Assembly (NCBI GenBank): GCA_026390435.1
Contig: JAPLFY010000036.1
Location: 174,856 to 238,855, forward strand
Direction: 5' to 3'
From: Pseudomonadota bacterium
GTDB lineage: Bacteria > Bdellovibrionota_B > Oligoflexia > Oligoflexales > CAIYRB01
DNA: 64,000 nt
In this document: positions 43,706-53,875 of the stretch, piece after piece
Layout: every line of letters begins with the position of its first letter
Position numbering within the stretch: position 1 is the first letter of the stretch
Made by a program: the position numbers and the translations under genes
Notes under the pieces: model-generated
Seen by the model: the letters and a program-made list of their open reading frames with translations, nothing else
What the model was told of the DNA's origin: nothing
The model's database searches: none

Positions 43706-45810
43706 AACGACCATCAACCCTGAAAATTGGAGAATACTACCGCCTAAGCTGGCAACTGCTGCTTTTAGTAGACTGCGCCGTAGCTATAGCCTCAAGAGTC
43801 GCTCGTCCAGCTGTGATCCTAGTATATTTTACGCTCGCAGTGATGATCGTATCAAGCATGGCACAGCGCTGGCAGAATCAAAAGCGACGCATAGGACTAG
43901 CCATTGGGGCATCACTCTTGATCCTGGTCATACAGCAAGGCCTAAAAGCTAATCGCACCGAAGATTTCGTGATGATCATGATTGAATTAATCTGCGGATC
44001 CTTGCCGTGGCTGCTCCTTAGCTACGACCGTCCACGCTCATATTGGCTAGCAATCCTGAATATTGTCGTGATTGGCGTTGGCAGTATGACTTTGGGATCG
44101 ACAGGTCTCGTATACATTGGTTTTATGATTTTAATCATCCTACTGATGCTAAATCTCAATGCCGCCAACCTATACTTTTCTGACACTCTACAAAGTCAAA
44201 GTGGAGAATCCTTACCAAAAAGCTATTTTCGCCAGTTTCTCTATGTAATACCCGTCGGATTTATCTCAGCTTTAGTCATTTTCCTCTTTTTCCCACGCGT
44301 GCAAAGCTTCAGTTTCAACTTAAATAACGGACGTAGTGGCCATTCAACTGGCTACTCTGGATTGGTTAATTTGACAGCAGAAGGCAAGCTTGAAGTCTCG
44401 CATGACCTAGCGTTCATGGTGGAATCAGAGGACAAACTCTGGTTGCGAACCGGCGCCAACAAACTGCTGTTCCGGGGCGATACACTCACCACATTTGACG
44501 GAATTCACTGGAGAAATCACATTTTTGATTTTCGCCCCAGTGACGCGGCGCAAGACATAAGGATAGCCAAGGAGCATGACGCCGAGGTGACCACAGCTTT
44601 GATTCATCTTGAACCAAGCATCAACGCAAGTGTGTTTTACCCAGGCGTACTCATGGGTATAAGTAGCCCTCAAAACATAGCTACGCATTTCCTGATCAAT
44701 CAAGCAGGCAGCCTGATTCGTGATCCATTCAGCACTGGACGCTACACCTATCAGATCAAGATTTCACAACCTCTCACGGTCGACCAACTAGAGACATCGA
44801 CAGTGAGTAATCTAAAGCAAGCCCTAGACCCCATCGGTCACCCACTACCCTATGAACTTGCCGCCAGTGATCTGGCTATCTATTTGTCGATCCCCCCGTC
44901 GGTAGCCGAGGCCGAATACTTCCAGGCCTGGCTAAGAGAATTAGCAATCAATCCGGCCACTGCAACTTTGGCAGACGTAGAAAAAAAACTAGGCCTGCTA
45001 TTTTCTACCAAGTTTAAAACGACTTTAACCAACAGCTTCTCAGGCACCGATGCTCTGGCCAGCTTTCTCTCCACTGAGCGGCGCGGGCACTGCGAGTATT
45101 TTGCGACCGCCGCGGCTTTGACCCTCCGCGCCCTTGGCTTACCCGCACGTTTAGTCGTAGGTTATCATGGCGGTATATTTAATGAATTCGTCGACACTTT
45201 GGAAGTTCGCGACGAAGATGCCCACGCTTGGGTAGAGACCTATATTCCCGGGCATGGCTGGCATGCTTTTGACCCTACCCCAGCATCAGACGATTTAATT
45301 TCAAATGCTATGTCGACACTTCGCCTAATTACTAATGGTATTAATTTTTGGATGCACCGATATGTCATTAATTACGATCAATCTGCACAAAAAGACTTAA
45401 TTAAGCAGCTGCAAGCAATCGGAAGGCACGGCCCAGAAAACACCCCCAATTTTAAATCACTCATTATATTCGGCGAATCAGCAGCATCTATATTAGTCGT
45501 AGCCTTTTTAACGTTTTGGCTGATAAGACGCTGGACAAAGCCAATGCAAGAGCAAAAACTACCGCGCTACTACCAGATTTTTTTAAAACGAATGCGAATT
45601 TTTGGCTACGATCGGCTGATCGGCGAAAGCTTCGAGCACTATCATAGCCGCCTAGTTACGTTATTAGGCGACGAAAAAATGCTAGAAGTCATAAATAAAG
45701 CGATCAGCCATGACCTCTACAGCGCACAACCTAGATCAGCCGCTGAGCAAAACGAAATGCAGCGCAAAGTCCAGACTTGGCGTCTACCAAAGCCCCCAAG
45801 TGGTTCATGA
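43702..45810 (+). CDS. TgpA-like membrane transglutaminase (DUF3488 plus transglutaminase core)
   Basis: The protein has 702 residues. About six membrane helices occupy residues 15-200 (DUF3488 region). A periplasmic part follows, with a transglutaminase-like core: the catalytic cysteine is Cys464 in RRGHCEYFATAA, the histidine His508 in DEDAHAWVE, the aspartate Asp524 in FDPTP. A last membrane helix (about 590-612) leads to a cytoplasmic tail (DUF4129-like). The family's best-studied member, TgpA of Pseudomonas aeruginosa, is essential there, with an undefined substrate. The operon context with MoxR and DUF58 is typical. The 3' end carries a 15-bp tandem duplication. Confidence 0.9.
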   Translation: MKRPSTLKIGEYYRLSWQLLLLVDCAVAIASRVARPAVILVYFTLAVMIVSSMAQRWQNQKRRIGLAIGASLLILVIQQGLKANRTEDFVMIMIELICGSLPWLLLSYDRPRSYWLAILNIVVIGVGSMTLGSTGLVYIGFMILIILLMLNLNAANLYFSDTLQSQSGESLPKSYFRQFLYVIPVGFISALVIFLFFPRVQSFSFNLNNGRSGHSTGYSGLVNLTAEGKLEVSHDLAFMVESEDKLWLRTGANKLLFRGDTLTTFDGIHWRNHIFDFRPSDAAQDIRIAKEHDAEVTTALIHLEPSINASVFYPGVLMGISSPQNIATHFLINQAGSLIRDPFSTGRYTYQIKISQPLTVDQLETSTVSNLKQALDPIGHPLPYELAASDLAIYLSIPPSVAEAEYFQAWLRELAINPATATLADVEKKLGLLFSTKFKTTLTNSFSGTDALASFLSTERRGHCEYFATAAALTLRALGLPARLVVGYHGGIFNEFVDTLEVRDEDAHAWVETYIPGHGWHAFDPTPASDDLISNAMSTLRLITNGINFWMHRYVINYDQSAQKDLIKQLQAIGRHGPENTPNFKSLIIFGESAASILVVAFLTFWLIRRWTKPMQEQKLPRYYQIFLKRMRIFGYDRLIGESFEHYHSRLVTLLGDEKMLEVINKAISHDLYSAQPRSAAEQNEMQRKVQTWRLPKPPSGS

Positions 45811-45828
45811 CGAAGTGGTTCATGACGA
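45799..45828. repeat. 15-bp tandem duplication across the end of the transglutaminase gene
   Basis: AGTGGTTCATGACGA occurs twice in direct succession. The first copy contains the stop codon of the transglutaminase gene (45808-45810). The duplication lies between two convergent genes, ending 6 bp before the FapA stop codon, and looks recent because the copies are identical. Confidence 0.8.
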
Positions 45829-45834
45829 AGTCAT

Positions 45835-48057
45835 TTAAGCTACTGGTTCGTCGGCCTTTTTTTCCGCAACCGCGGACAGCACTAGACCGGAATTAGTTGA
45901 AACCACTCGCACTCCAATAATCGAAGATTCCACCGTCATATTTTGGGTGTCGCGGGCGATCATGGTCCCCCGAGCGAGAGTCCCTTTCGCTTCGAGAAAA
46001 TGCGCCTGAGAACCAACGGTTTCCGTATTCAAACTGGCAATTAAGTCTTCAAGTCGTTTTATAATTACGCCTATCTTATCCATCGCCTCGCGGACCACTC
46101 GACGATCACCCCGCTTAGCCGCACGCTCTGTCAACTTACCAGCCCCACCAATGCCGGAGCGCTCCATAGTTTCTAATCTAGCTATGAGCTGTGCGCGCCG
46201 CTTAGTTAGATTACTACGCCGCCTTACAGACTGAACTGCTGAGCCAAACCAAACTTGTACAGTCTGCCCACCATCACGACCAAAATTGGCCGCACTGACT
46301 GTCTGCCCAGCTATAACATGACCACCAAAAATTCCGCCCTGAGGATCCACGACAGTCACAGTTCCGGTGGCCTCTATAATGCCACCAGTCATATTGGACT
46401 CTATAACCACATTGCCGCGACAACGGATGGTCCCACTCTGCATAAATCGAATAGACACATCACCCGTGACCACAAGGACACTGCCGCGCTGCCCCTGTAC
46501 TCCGCCTTGGATGGTCAAGCCACCATTCGCTCGCAGATATTTGCCGGCGAATGCCTGGGCAATTGTAACGGGCCCGTTAGCGATAACCGACGCTCCCACC
46601 TCAACGCTGCCACCAATCGCTAGTGGGCCCGGTGCTTCGATGTCGCCAGTGGTAAGGTCAACGTTCCCCGGAAATTGCATAGCTGAATCGATCAGCACTT
46701 CGTTACCTTTGATCCTAACCACACCAGCATCGCGAGCAAAAAACGCCTCGCCGCGCCGTTCCACACCTTGACCCGCAACAAACTCATCAAAGACCTGCAC
46801 TCTAAAAGGCAATTCCTTACCCAGGACATCGCGTCCGTGCACACCAGGAATTGAATAGTCGACGACCGCCACCAGAGCTCCCACTCCGACAAAGCGCTTG
46901 GGTTGAAGTTGGCGAATATCCAAGACCGAGCGCTCCAGCAACTCCTTAAGCACCACCGGTTCCCGCTCTTCCGCCACGATAGCAAGCCTGAGCCTCGGCT
47001 GCTCAGGAGAGATTGGCACCTTTCCGGCAGCTACCAAACGCGCAACCACTGCGTGGCCTTTTGACACTTCTTTTTCAATACGATCAAGCTCATCAATAAA
47101 AGGATCGACCACGCCTTCTATCCGCAGCAAGGCTCGCAATTCCTCGCGAGGGATCGAGGCTCCCTTCGCAACAAGTGGCTTCACTGACATGAAGCACTGC
47201 ATTTTGTCAGCAGCTAGTTCGGCGGTAACCTCGACAGTGCGAACAGTGGCAGCCTTGCGGCGCCCCATTCGACCACCGACATCGGCATGGTGCCAGAGCA
47301 CCCAGCGCCCCCCCGAACCGACGCGGCGATGCCGGGAATACCGTGACATGCGGCGCATCAGCGAGGAAAAGCGCCCCATGACAGTCGCAACATCTGTAAG
47401 CGCCATACCACTGAGCGGATCCATTAACCGAGCCATCATGTTTGACTCTGCCTCTTGCACTTTGTCGAGTGACTCGGAGAGGCCCTCTGGATCCTCCACA
47501 TGCAAGGCAATTTGCCCATCAGCATTGCGGCGGAGTGACACCCCTTCCGCCAGGTAATACCATAGCTTCCACTGCCTGGGGCGATACAAAGGTATGGGAA
47601 AATCCTCAACCTGACGCGCTGATCGAGCCAGCTTCAGGGATTCATATACGGCCTCGTCGTCTATACGTTCGATATCAATGCCGGCGACTTCTGCGATCAA
47701 AGCACTGACAGCCAATGCCAGACGCGTGTCGGCTATGTTGCTGTCTGGGGCAATACTGATGCGGCAGACCAGCCCGCGAAATCGATCGAGAAATGTGCGG
47801 CGATGAACTGTAATGTTACTAGTATTGGGGATGCCAACAGCAATCACAACCCGCATGCTGTGACCATTTTTTTCGGCCTCAAGCCGCGCCCACTCTAACA
47901 AATTAGTCATGTGAAACCGGTGGATGCGGCCGCTCGCGATCAATTTATCCATAGACTTATTGCCACGCAAAAGCGCTAGCTCAATCCGCTGCGGATTGTC
48001 TTCCGGCTTCACTTCCGCAGTGAGGCTCAGGCGCAATTTGTTTAGCATTAATCGCAT
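45835..48057 (-). CDS. fapA: FapA family (DUF342) protein
   Basis: The protein has 740 residues. The central part (about 350-600) has the FapA layout: a region with LRLAIVAEEREPVVLKEL, VDYSIPGVHGRDVLGKELPF, then an Asn/Gly-rich parallel beta-helix with stacked hydrophobic turns (LAIGGSVEVGASVIANGPVT, LTIQGGVQGQRGSVLVVTGD). A coiled coil at about 610-670 follows. The first 300 residues are not recognised. In several bacteria FapA-type proteins act in flagellar assembly or polymer and surface processes, but no flagellar gene is in the window, so the role here is open. Two starts (ATG 48057 and 48048) are possible; AGGTAGG precedes the first. Confidence 0.8.
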   Translation of the reverse strand: MRLMLNKLRLSLTAEVKPEDNPQRIELALLRGNKSMDKLIASGRIHRFHMTNLLEWARLEAEKNGHSMRVVIAVGIPNTSNITVHRRTFLDRFRGLVCRISIAPDSNIADTRLALAVSALIAEVAGIDIERIDDEAVYESLKLARSARQVEDFPIPLYRPRQWKLWYYLAEGVSLRRNADGQIALHVEDPEGLSESLDKVQEAESNMMARLMDPLSGMALTDVATVMGRFSSLMRRMSRYSRHRRVGSGGRWVLWHHADVGGRMGRRKAATVRTVEVTAELAADKMQCFMSVKPLVAKGASIPREELRALLRIEGVVDPFIDELDRIEKEVSKGHAVVARLVAAGKVPISPEQPRLRLAIVAEEREPVVLKELLERSVLDIRQLQPKRFVGVGALVAVVDYSIPGVHGRDVLGKELPFRVQVFDEFVAGQGVERRGEAFFARDAGVVRIKGNEVLIDSAMQFPGNVDLTTGDIEAPGPLAIGGSVEVGASVIANGPVTIAQAFAGKYLRANGGLTIQGGVQGQRGSVLVVTGDVSIRFMQSGTIRCRGNVVIESNMTGGIIEATGTVTVVDPQGGIFGGHVIAGQTVSAANFGRDGGQTVQVWFGSAVQSVRRRSNLTKRRAQLIARLETMERSGIGGAGKLTERAAKRGDRRVVREAMDKIGVIIKRLEDLIASLNTETVGSQAHFLEAKGTLARGTMIARDTQNMTVESSIIGVRVVSTNSGLVLSAVAEKKADEPVA

Positions 48058-48336
48058 TTAATACCTACCTGCCTCTTGATACATGGTGACAGCAGGTTTT
48101 ATGACTAAACTAAATTCTACCATGACTTGACATTAGATATAAACAAAACACACATTTTTTACTTGACACATCCAGCTTAATGGATGGGAGAATTGCTGTT
48201 TCGCAACTCTAAACGCACTTTCTTCTTCGCCTATCTCCTCGATACGACGGAAAAACTGTGCATTAATTTAACTTCGACCTAACGTAGCTCTGGTCTGCTG
48301 CGCACGCAGAAGACGAAAGCGAAATGTCTGCAACCC

Positions 48337-50058
48337 CTAGCGATTTTCAGCAATCACTGCGTATTCAGTCTGCTCAAGGGGCGACAAACTCCGAGTGCGC
48401 CAAGCTTCCGCCCAAACCGGCTCCCCATTAGCTGCCCTGCCGTGGACTCGCCACGTGTGATACGGCACCACTTTTAGGGATTTTGCCGGCAAATTAGCCA
48501 GTGTCTCACGGACAACCGCTAATTGTTTATCATCCAGGACATATAATAATGTCCCGTCTGACAATGCCTTTTGCAGATCCCCGACTGTATTTACCGCAGT
48601 GATGCGTCGAGACAACAACACGGTGAGTAGACCCTGATCAGACCAAAGGTTTTCCGTGAGGTTTAACCGCGCCCAAGTTCGTGCTTCGTAGCCGGAGCTA
48701 GCGGTCAAAAACGAATTAACCTCATGCCTTTCAAAGCCGGTCAAGACCTGACCAAATCCTGCATATAAGGCCGCAACAGCGACAAACCAACACCGCACTT
48801 GGTAAAGTAGACCCCGATCTCGAAACCCTAACAGCAATGACCCGACACAGATGAACAGCGACGCGAAAATCACCAGATCAGTCCAAAATCCCCACCATGC
48901 GGGAAATGGTCGGAAATGCAAAACGATGGCAGCCATAGCCACGCACACGATCATGACCACGACAAACAACACCCACTGACAAAGCTTAAGCGCAGCCGGA
49001 TTGACCCACTCTAAACGAGACATGACCAAACCAAACAAGAGGGCTATCGCTGGTAGTAAAGGGAGGAAATAAATGTCGCTATGAAAAAAATGTATCGCAA
49101 AGAAGAGACCCGTCGGCACTATCATCGCTGCAATTAAGAGCCACAGATTACGCCGCGCGGGCAAATCATCAGATGCCGGCGAACGCCGCCACCGCCCTGC
49201 AAGCACTGCAACTATCAGCAGTAAGATCCACGGCTGCAACTGACCACCAAAAAAAGGCCCCAACGCTCCGAGTAGACTGTTCTGATTGACTCCTCGCGTC
49301 AAATGCTCGCGTTCGATATAAGTGGCATAAAACGCCTCAAAGTCGGTCACCATCGCTGGTAAAAAACCAGCCACACAGACAGCAACACCCAATAAAATAC
49401 TGAGCCATTCGGAGATCCTGCGAGCCAAGCCCGCCAGTTGCCTCGTGAACAACCAGTATAGGAGCGCACTACAGCCTAGTAGGGCACTGTGCAATGGTGA
49501 TTTCAGTAAACCAGCTGCACCTGCCATCACCCATGCCATGCGCCTCCCCTGCTGACCAGCAGGACCAGCCTCAGCGCCGCCTAGCAGGGCCATAAACACG
49601 GCATAACATGCAATAAGTGGCGCCTCCATTTGCGCAGCCAAGGCATGCGAATAGGCACCGCTGCTCAGAAATAACAGACCTGGCACCATGATCGCTATCG
49701 CTCGCTCGCGCGGCAACTGCTTCCGCACAAACGAGCACAAGACCCAAGCAGCCAAGGCATAGCCGGCGATATTCATGTATATCAAGGCTGCTGGCGTCGC
49801 TCCAAAGGCGATAAAGCCAAGGCGCAGCAACCAAAACATGAGCGGCCCTTTGTAGTAATTGGGCAACTCAAAAAGCGTCTGCTTAAACCAGGAATGAACC
49901 TCCGCCATTTCTAAGGCTTGAGCGATATAGGTCTTCTGGTCTCCGGTCGTCGGCAACGGGACGGCGAACATTAATGGCAGATAAATCGCTGCGAGCAGCA
50001 ACATTAAAAACGCGAAATCGAACCCGACCTTCTGTGGATCAGTCGAAGGTTTCTGCAT
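48337..50058 (-). CDS. GT39/PMT-like membrane glycosyltransferase (ArnT-like)
   Basis: The protein has 573 residues with about eleven or twelve membrane helices. The first periplasmic loop holds PLPTTGDQKTYIAQALEMAE near 34-52, where GT39/ArnT-type enzymes have an acidic catalytic motif (usually DExxY, here DQxxY). The pattern continues with FELPNYYKGPLMFWLLRLGF. The C-terminal 120 residues are soluble, probably periplasmic. Family members transfer sugars from a polyprenyl-phosphate donor to lipid A or other acceptors. The acceptor cannot be predicted. The minus-strand gene is followed by fapA after 279 bp in which I see no gene. Confidence 0.82.
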   Translation of the reverse strand: MQKPSTDPQKVGFDFAFLMLLLAAIYLPLMFAVPLPTTGDQKTYIAQALEMAEVHSWFKQTLFELPNYYKGPLMFWLLRLGFIAFGATPAALIYMNIAGYALAAWVLCSFVRKQLPRERAIAIMVPGLLFLSSGAYSHALAAQMEAPLIACYAVFMALLGGAEAGPAGQQGRRMAWVMAGAAGLLKSPLHSALLGCSALLYWLFTRQLAGLARRISEWLSILLGVAVCVAGFLPAMVTDFEAFYATYIEREHLTRGVNQNSLLGALGPFFGGQLQPWILLLIVAVLAGRWRRSPASDDLPARRNLWLLIAAMIVPTGLFFAIHFFHSDIYFLPLLPAIALLFGLVMSRLEWVNPAALKLCQWVLFVVVMIVCVAMAAIVLHFRPFPAWWGFWTDLVIFASLFICVGSLLLGFRDRGLLYQVRCWFVAVAALYAGFGQVLTGFERHEVNSFLTASSGYEARTWARLNLTENLWSDQGLLTVLLSRRITAVNTVGDLQKALSDGTLLYVLDDKQLAVVRETLANLPAKSLKVVPYHTWRVHGRAANGEPVWAEAWRTRSLSPLEQTEYAVIAENR

Positions 50059-50149
50059 GGATTAACGTGCCCCAGATCGTAACAAATGTTAACAGAGGGA
50101 CGAGATTAGCACGTGGCCCTAGCAATGGAAAACCAACAACTGCTGCGTG

Positions 50150-51067
50150 TCAGTGTGCCAGCACAACGCTGTCGACCCGCTGCCTAACTGTCGCTAAATC
50201 CGTTGTCAGCTGCGCAACTAGATCTTCCTGAGTCTTGACTCGATCTTGAAGAATCCTGGCTACGGCCTTGTCGGTATCCATCCGCTTGTTGTGATCAGCT
50301 ACTTCAATCCTCAGTTCCTGGCAGCGAGCCGCACTTGCCGTGATTTGCTGCTGTAGCTTGTCGCGCTGCGCACTCAAATCCGCGCGCTGATTCGCGTACA
50401 TCACAGTTACTTGGCGGAGCAAATCATAGTGAGACTGTTCCAAGTAGATCTGCTGCTGCTGTAAGGTCGACTCGCTCGCCTGCAGTTCGGCTAGTTGCTG
50501 ATCCGCCTCCTTGCGCGCACCACTTGTGTCCTTCCCGGCAGGGGCTTCGGGCTGAAACGCTTGCAACTGATCGATATCCTGCCACAATACTTCTGCCTGC
50601 GAGGCATATTCACCTTGAGAGGCGCGCTTTTGCTTTTCCATCTCAGCTATCTGAGCAGTCTTTTTGATCTCGACCTGCCCGATACGCTTAGTCAGGACAT
50701 CCATTTGCCGGCGCATTTCCGCCTGCCGACGCTCTTCATCACGGAGCTCGTCAGTGGGGTCCGCCACTCGACCATTGGCCAGCACTTGTTCACGTGCATC
50801 GTTCCACTGATTCATGAGTGGAGCCAGAGCACGGCGAGCTTCGGCCAGTTGTTTCCCGGTCGAATTTAATCGGACCCTTTCCTTCACCACATAAGCCTCT
50901 CGGTTCGCCTGCTGGCGAGCCATGGCTACCTTCAGGCTGGCTAGCTTGACCTCTTGTGCCTGCTGAGCCAATACCACCCGGCTCCGCTGCTCTTGCGTAT
51001 GCTGAATCACGTAGCCAGACGAGACCAAGGCCCCGACGATGACTACCGTAAATTTCGCGCTGCTCAT
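50150..51067 (-). CDS. Membrane-anchored coiled-coil protein
   Basis: The protein has 305 residues. A single hydrophobic anchor occupies residues 6-22 (TVVIVGALVSSGYVI). From about 35 to 300 the sequence is almost entirely Gln, Glu, Lys, Arg and Ala with heptad-like spacing of hydrophobic residues, for instance LRDEERRQAEMRRQMDVL, so long coiled coils are expected. There is no catalytic motif or cysteine cluster. It could be a cell-envelope spacer or organiser such as a tape-measure or division protein; nothing decides this. It is the gene before the GT39-like gene on the same strand and separated from it by 91 bp. Confidence 0.65.
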   Translation of the reverse strand: MSSAKFTVVIVGALVSSGYVIQHTQEQRSRVVLAQQAQEVKLASLKVAMARQQANREAYVVKERVRLNSTGKQLAEARRALAPLMNQWNDAREQVLANGRVADPTDELRDEERRQAEMRRQMDVLTKRIGQVEIKKTAQIAEMEKQKRASQGEYASQAEVLWQDIDQLQAFQPEAPAGKDTSGARKEADQQLAELQASESTLQQQQIYLEQSHYDLLRQVTVMYANQRADLSAQRDKLQQQITASAARCQELRIEVADHNKRMDTDKAVARILQDRVKTQEDLVAQLTTDLATVRQRVDSVVLAH

Positions 51068-51215
51068 GGTCAGCCCCCCCCTCAGTTCGAGGGATCAATT
51101 TTTGCTTTCGTAACCCCAGTCGGCTGTTTTTCGCGAAAAGTTTAGGCTTTTTTGCAACAACACCACAAGCCATTGGAATCAGAGTTAAATTAGCCAATGA
51201 AAAAGCACTTGGGGC

Positions 51216-52511
51216 TTAGTAACTTTTCCCGTTCATATAAGACGCCTGGCGAGTGACGACATCCGCGACCGGATGATTGGTGTCGTAATCGTAACCGCCT
51301 ACGCGGAAGCCGCTTGGCATCAGTTCCCAAATCATAGTCCCTGCATAACCAGAGCGATTAGCGAACTCATACATTTGCCATAGGTACCATGAGGGGTTAC
51401 TGCCGTAGCCTAATTTATAACCCCACCAGCCTCCGTCATTATTAAAGCCGGACTCCTCGAGTACAATCGGCTTGCCAGCATTATGGGCGATGTCGGCACG
51501 ACGCTTAACTAGGTGCTGTTCCACCCAGAACATCTGGTGAGAAGGAATGTTCCAGTTGTCAGGATAAATGTGAACCGTCGCAAAATCGATTTGCGATAAG
51601 GTCACATTCTTCTCAAAGTTGACACCCTTTGATCCGTTGTTAATCCAGACGTGATCGTAGGTGTCATAGTAACCATCAATGGTGGTCTTGTAGCCCTCTT
51701 CACCTGTGGATATCAGGTGCGATTGATCTAAACTACGCAGGTACCAAGACATATCGTTCAGAAAGTTGTAGACGAGCTCACCTGCTGGGAGCCCCTTGTT
51801 CCATTCATAATAATCTTCGGTGTGTGGCTCATTCGCGATTTCAATCGCCATAATGGTCGGATCGTCTTTATAGCGAATGCTACGCCCGAGAGTTGACTGA
51901 TACCGCGTGTTAACGCGATTAAGCAGCGTTGCAACATGGCGTTTGAAAGCATTCTTCACGCGATCATCAGTGTAAAACAAATGCTTGTCACTATTGCCTA
52001 TGACCTGTTTAGTCCACCACTCCATCCCGCAATAGGATGGCTCAAAATTAACCAACGGCAGAATCACTTTTAAACCGGCTGCTCGTGCTGCATCAAGGGT
52101 AGCGTCAAGTCGCTGCCAGGCGCCCTCATTGTAGCCGATTTGATCTTTGCTAGCCCATTCAATCATGGACGCAGAACCATCCAAATAGCCCTGACAGGAA
52201 AAGCCCCAAAAACGCACGACCCGCAATCCGCGCGCCGCATATTCCCGCATCGCCCAATAGATTTGGCCCTCGGGCTCACTGGCTGTAGTGCCGAAGCGCA
52301 CAGCGTTGGTGCCTTGAAAGTAGAAAGGCTTTCCATCAAGGACAAATTTGGTACCTGATGTCGTCACAAAGCCAGGAGAAACATCGCGAGCAAAAGCAAA
52401 TTCAGAGTTGGAGCCCCAAAGAATCAAAAGACCAACAAGAAGCTGACCCAGCAGTCTGGGGGCCTTGAAGTTAGTCTTCAGATCTAACTTGGTTACGAAG
52501 CAATCGCACAT
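51216..52511 (-). CDS. Secreted glycoside hydrolase family 5, mannanase-like
   Basis: The protein has 431 residues from ATG 52511, chosen for the GAGG site; GTG 52520 is an alternative. A signal region (hydrophobic LLGQLLVGLLILWG) ends near AFA. The mature protein begins with GFVTTSGTKFVLDGKPFYFQG, NAVRFG, and RGLRVVRFWGFS, like GH5_7 endo-beta-mannanases. The acid/base residue lies in AIEIANEPHTEDYYEW (IANEP), and the nucleophile glutamate is probably in KPIVLEESGFN. Secreted or periplasmic beta-mannan hydrolysis is the likely role. Other GH5 activities such as glucanase are possible. No polysaccharide-use cluster surrounds it; the coiled-coil gene follows. Confidence 0.85.
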   Translation of the reverse strand: MCDCFVTKLDLKTNFKAPRLLGQLLVGLLILWGSNSEFAFARDVSPGFVTTSGTKFVLDGKPFYFQGTNAVRFGTTASEPEGQIYWAMREYAARGLRVVRFWGFSCQGYLDGSASMIEWASKDQIGYNEGAWQRLDATLDAARAAGLKVILPLVNFEPSYCGMEWWTKQVIGNSDKHLFYTDDRVKNAFKRHVATLLNRVNTRYQSTLGRSIRYKDDPTIMAIEIANEPHTEDYYEWNKGLPAGELVYNFLNDMSWYLRSLDQSHLISTGEEGYKTTIDGYYDTYDHVWINNGSKGVNFEKNVTLSQIDFATVHIYPDNWNIPSHQMFWVEQHLVKRRADIAHNAGKPIVLEESGFNNDGGWWGYKLGYGSNPSWYLWQMYEFANRSGYAGTMIWELMPSGFRVGGYDYDTNHPVADVVTRQASYMNGKSY

Positions 52512-52550
52512 AACCGCCACCTCAATTTTTATAGCATCATTGCTAAAGCT

Positions 52551-53873
52551 TCACAGGGTGAAGCTAAAGTCTTTTATCACAGCGCCCGGAAGATGTGCAC
52601 TATTCACGGAACGTCTCTCATAAGTATGGGCACTCATGATCATATCGCGCTCTTTCGTCAAGCCAACTAGCTTGTCGCCAAGCATTCGCAAGGCTGACTC
52701 ATCAAAGCGCATCACATTGACTGGCTGCTTGATTTCACCATTTTCCACCCAGAAAGATGCAAAGCGAGTCAGTCCGGTCATGCGGCAAGCCGACTGATCA
52801 GAATAATTTAGATACCAAAGGTTATTAATATAGACACCTTCGCCTAAGATCTGCGGCACATCGCTGCGCTCGATGGTGCCAGCGGCAAGCTCAAGGGACT
52901 GCGGTGATTCACCGTCCCCTGCAGCGTTGGTCGCGACCCCATATTCTTTGGCGGAACGGGGAGATACCAAACTATCCTGATAGTGACCGTTGGTGATCAA
53001 GTTCACCTGTGCGGGACGACGATATCCTGAGTCGCTAAAGTCCGGAGCCAGACCCTCAGCCGTATTTTCTCGCATTGTCACAGCAGAATTCATCGAGACA
53101 CCGGCTTCCACCATTTTCAGTAGCGATGTCTGCTTAGTCCGATGCGCTTTGAGACCGAACGCATTCCACGACAACATGTCCGTCACCTCTGCCAAAGCTG
53201 GGGGTGCCAGATACACCGTATATTGACCGGGCTTGATGGTGCGAGGGGGCAGATTGAGCACCGCCAGCTGAGCCTTAGCATCGGCTAATTTCTGAGCGAA
53301 GGCGCCGTCTTCCCAGACGAAGCCAGCGTAGCTGGTCTTCACAGCTTTATCGCCCTGGAGGTAGAGGCTCCAGTCTAAGTTAAAAGGATAACTTTCATAC
53401 CAGTTGCGCTGCCCAAGTGAATTAGCAAAGCCACGGTAAATCGAGCCTGCAGCATAAATGCCGACGAGATCTAGGCCACTTGCACGCTCAATGATATTTG
53501 CTACGACTTCACGACTGTCGGGCAGCAGATTTTGACGGCGCGCCTCGCTCGATTGTACGTCCGTCGCATAAAGCAAATATGGGTCTTCCGGCAGCTCTGC
53601 TAGTTGCTCGCGCAAAATACCCAGCAAATCTTTGATTTGCTGACGGTCCGAATCTTTGTGACTGCTCAAAGACAACGACCCTTGGGCATGACGCTGACCA
53701 TTAATTAGTCGCAGCGATAAACTATACTGCTTCACGCCACCAGCCTGCCGCACCTTGCCACCGCTGAAGCGACAAAAGTCTGAATTCTCGCCAGTTAGGT
53801 AGGTGGTATAAATCTCGCCTGACTGCAACTGAACGCCTACGAAATCAGCCAGATCATAAAAGTACTGTTGCAT
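52551..53873 (-). CDS. pmbA: TldE/PmbA-like subunit of the TldD/TldE protease
   Basis: The protein has 440 residues. It lacks the HExxxH zinc site, as expected for TldE (PmbA). Recognisable parts are FCRFSGGKVRQAGGVKQYSL near the start, YAGFVWEDGAF in the middle, KAHRTKQTSLLKMVEAGVSM, and the C-terminal INNLWYLNYSDQSACRMTGL, TRFASFWVENGEIKQPVN. TldD and TldE form a heterodimeric metalloprotease that opens to degrade unfolded peptides, and in E. coli it processes microcin B17 and CcdA. It lies 2 bp after tldD on the same strand. No peptide-antibiotic precursor was recognised nearby. Confidence 0.88.
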   Translation of the reverse strand: MQQYFYDLADFVGVQLQSGEIYTTYLTGENSDFCRFSGGKVRQAGGVKQYSLSLRLINGQRHAQGSLSLSSHKDSDRQQIKDLLGILREQLAELPEDPYLLYATDVQSSEARRQNLLPDSREVVANIIERASGLDLVGIYAAGSIYRGFANSLGQRNWYESYPFNLDWSLYLQGDKAVKTSYAGFVWEDGAFAQKLADAKAQLAVLNLPPRTIKPGQYTVYLAPPALAEVTDMLSWNAFGLKAHRTKQTSLLKMVEAGVSMNSAVTMRENTAEGLAPDFSDSGYRRPAQVNLITNGHYQDSLVSPRSAKEYGVATNAAGDGESPQSLELAAGTIERSDVPQILGEGVYINNLWYLNYSDQSACRMTGLTRFASFWVENGEIKQPVNVMRFDESALRMLGDKLVGLTKERDMIMSAHTYERRSVNSAHLPGAVIKDFSFTL

Positions 53874-53875
53874 GC

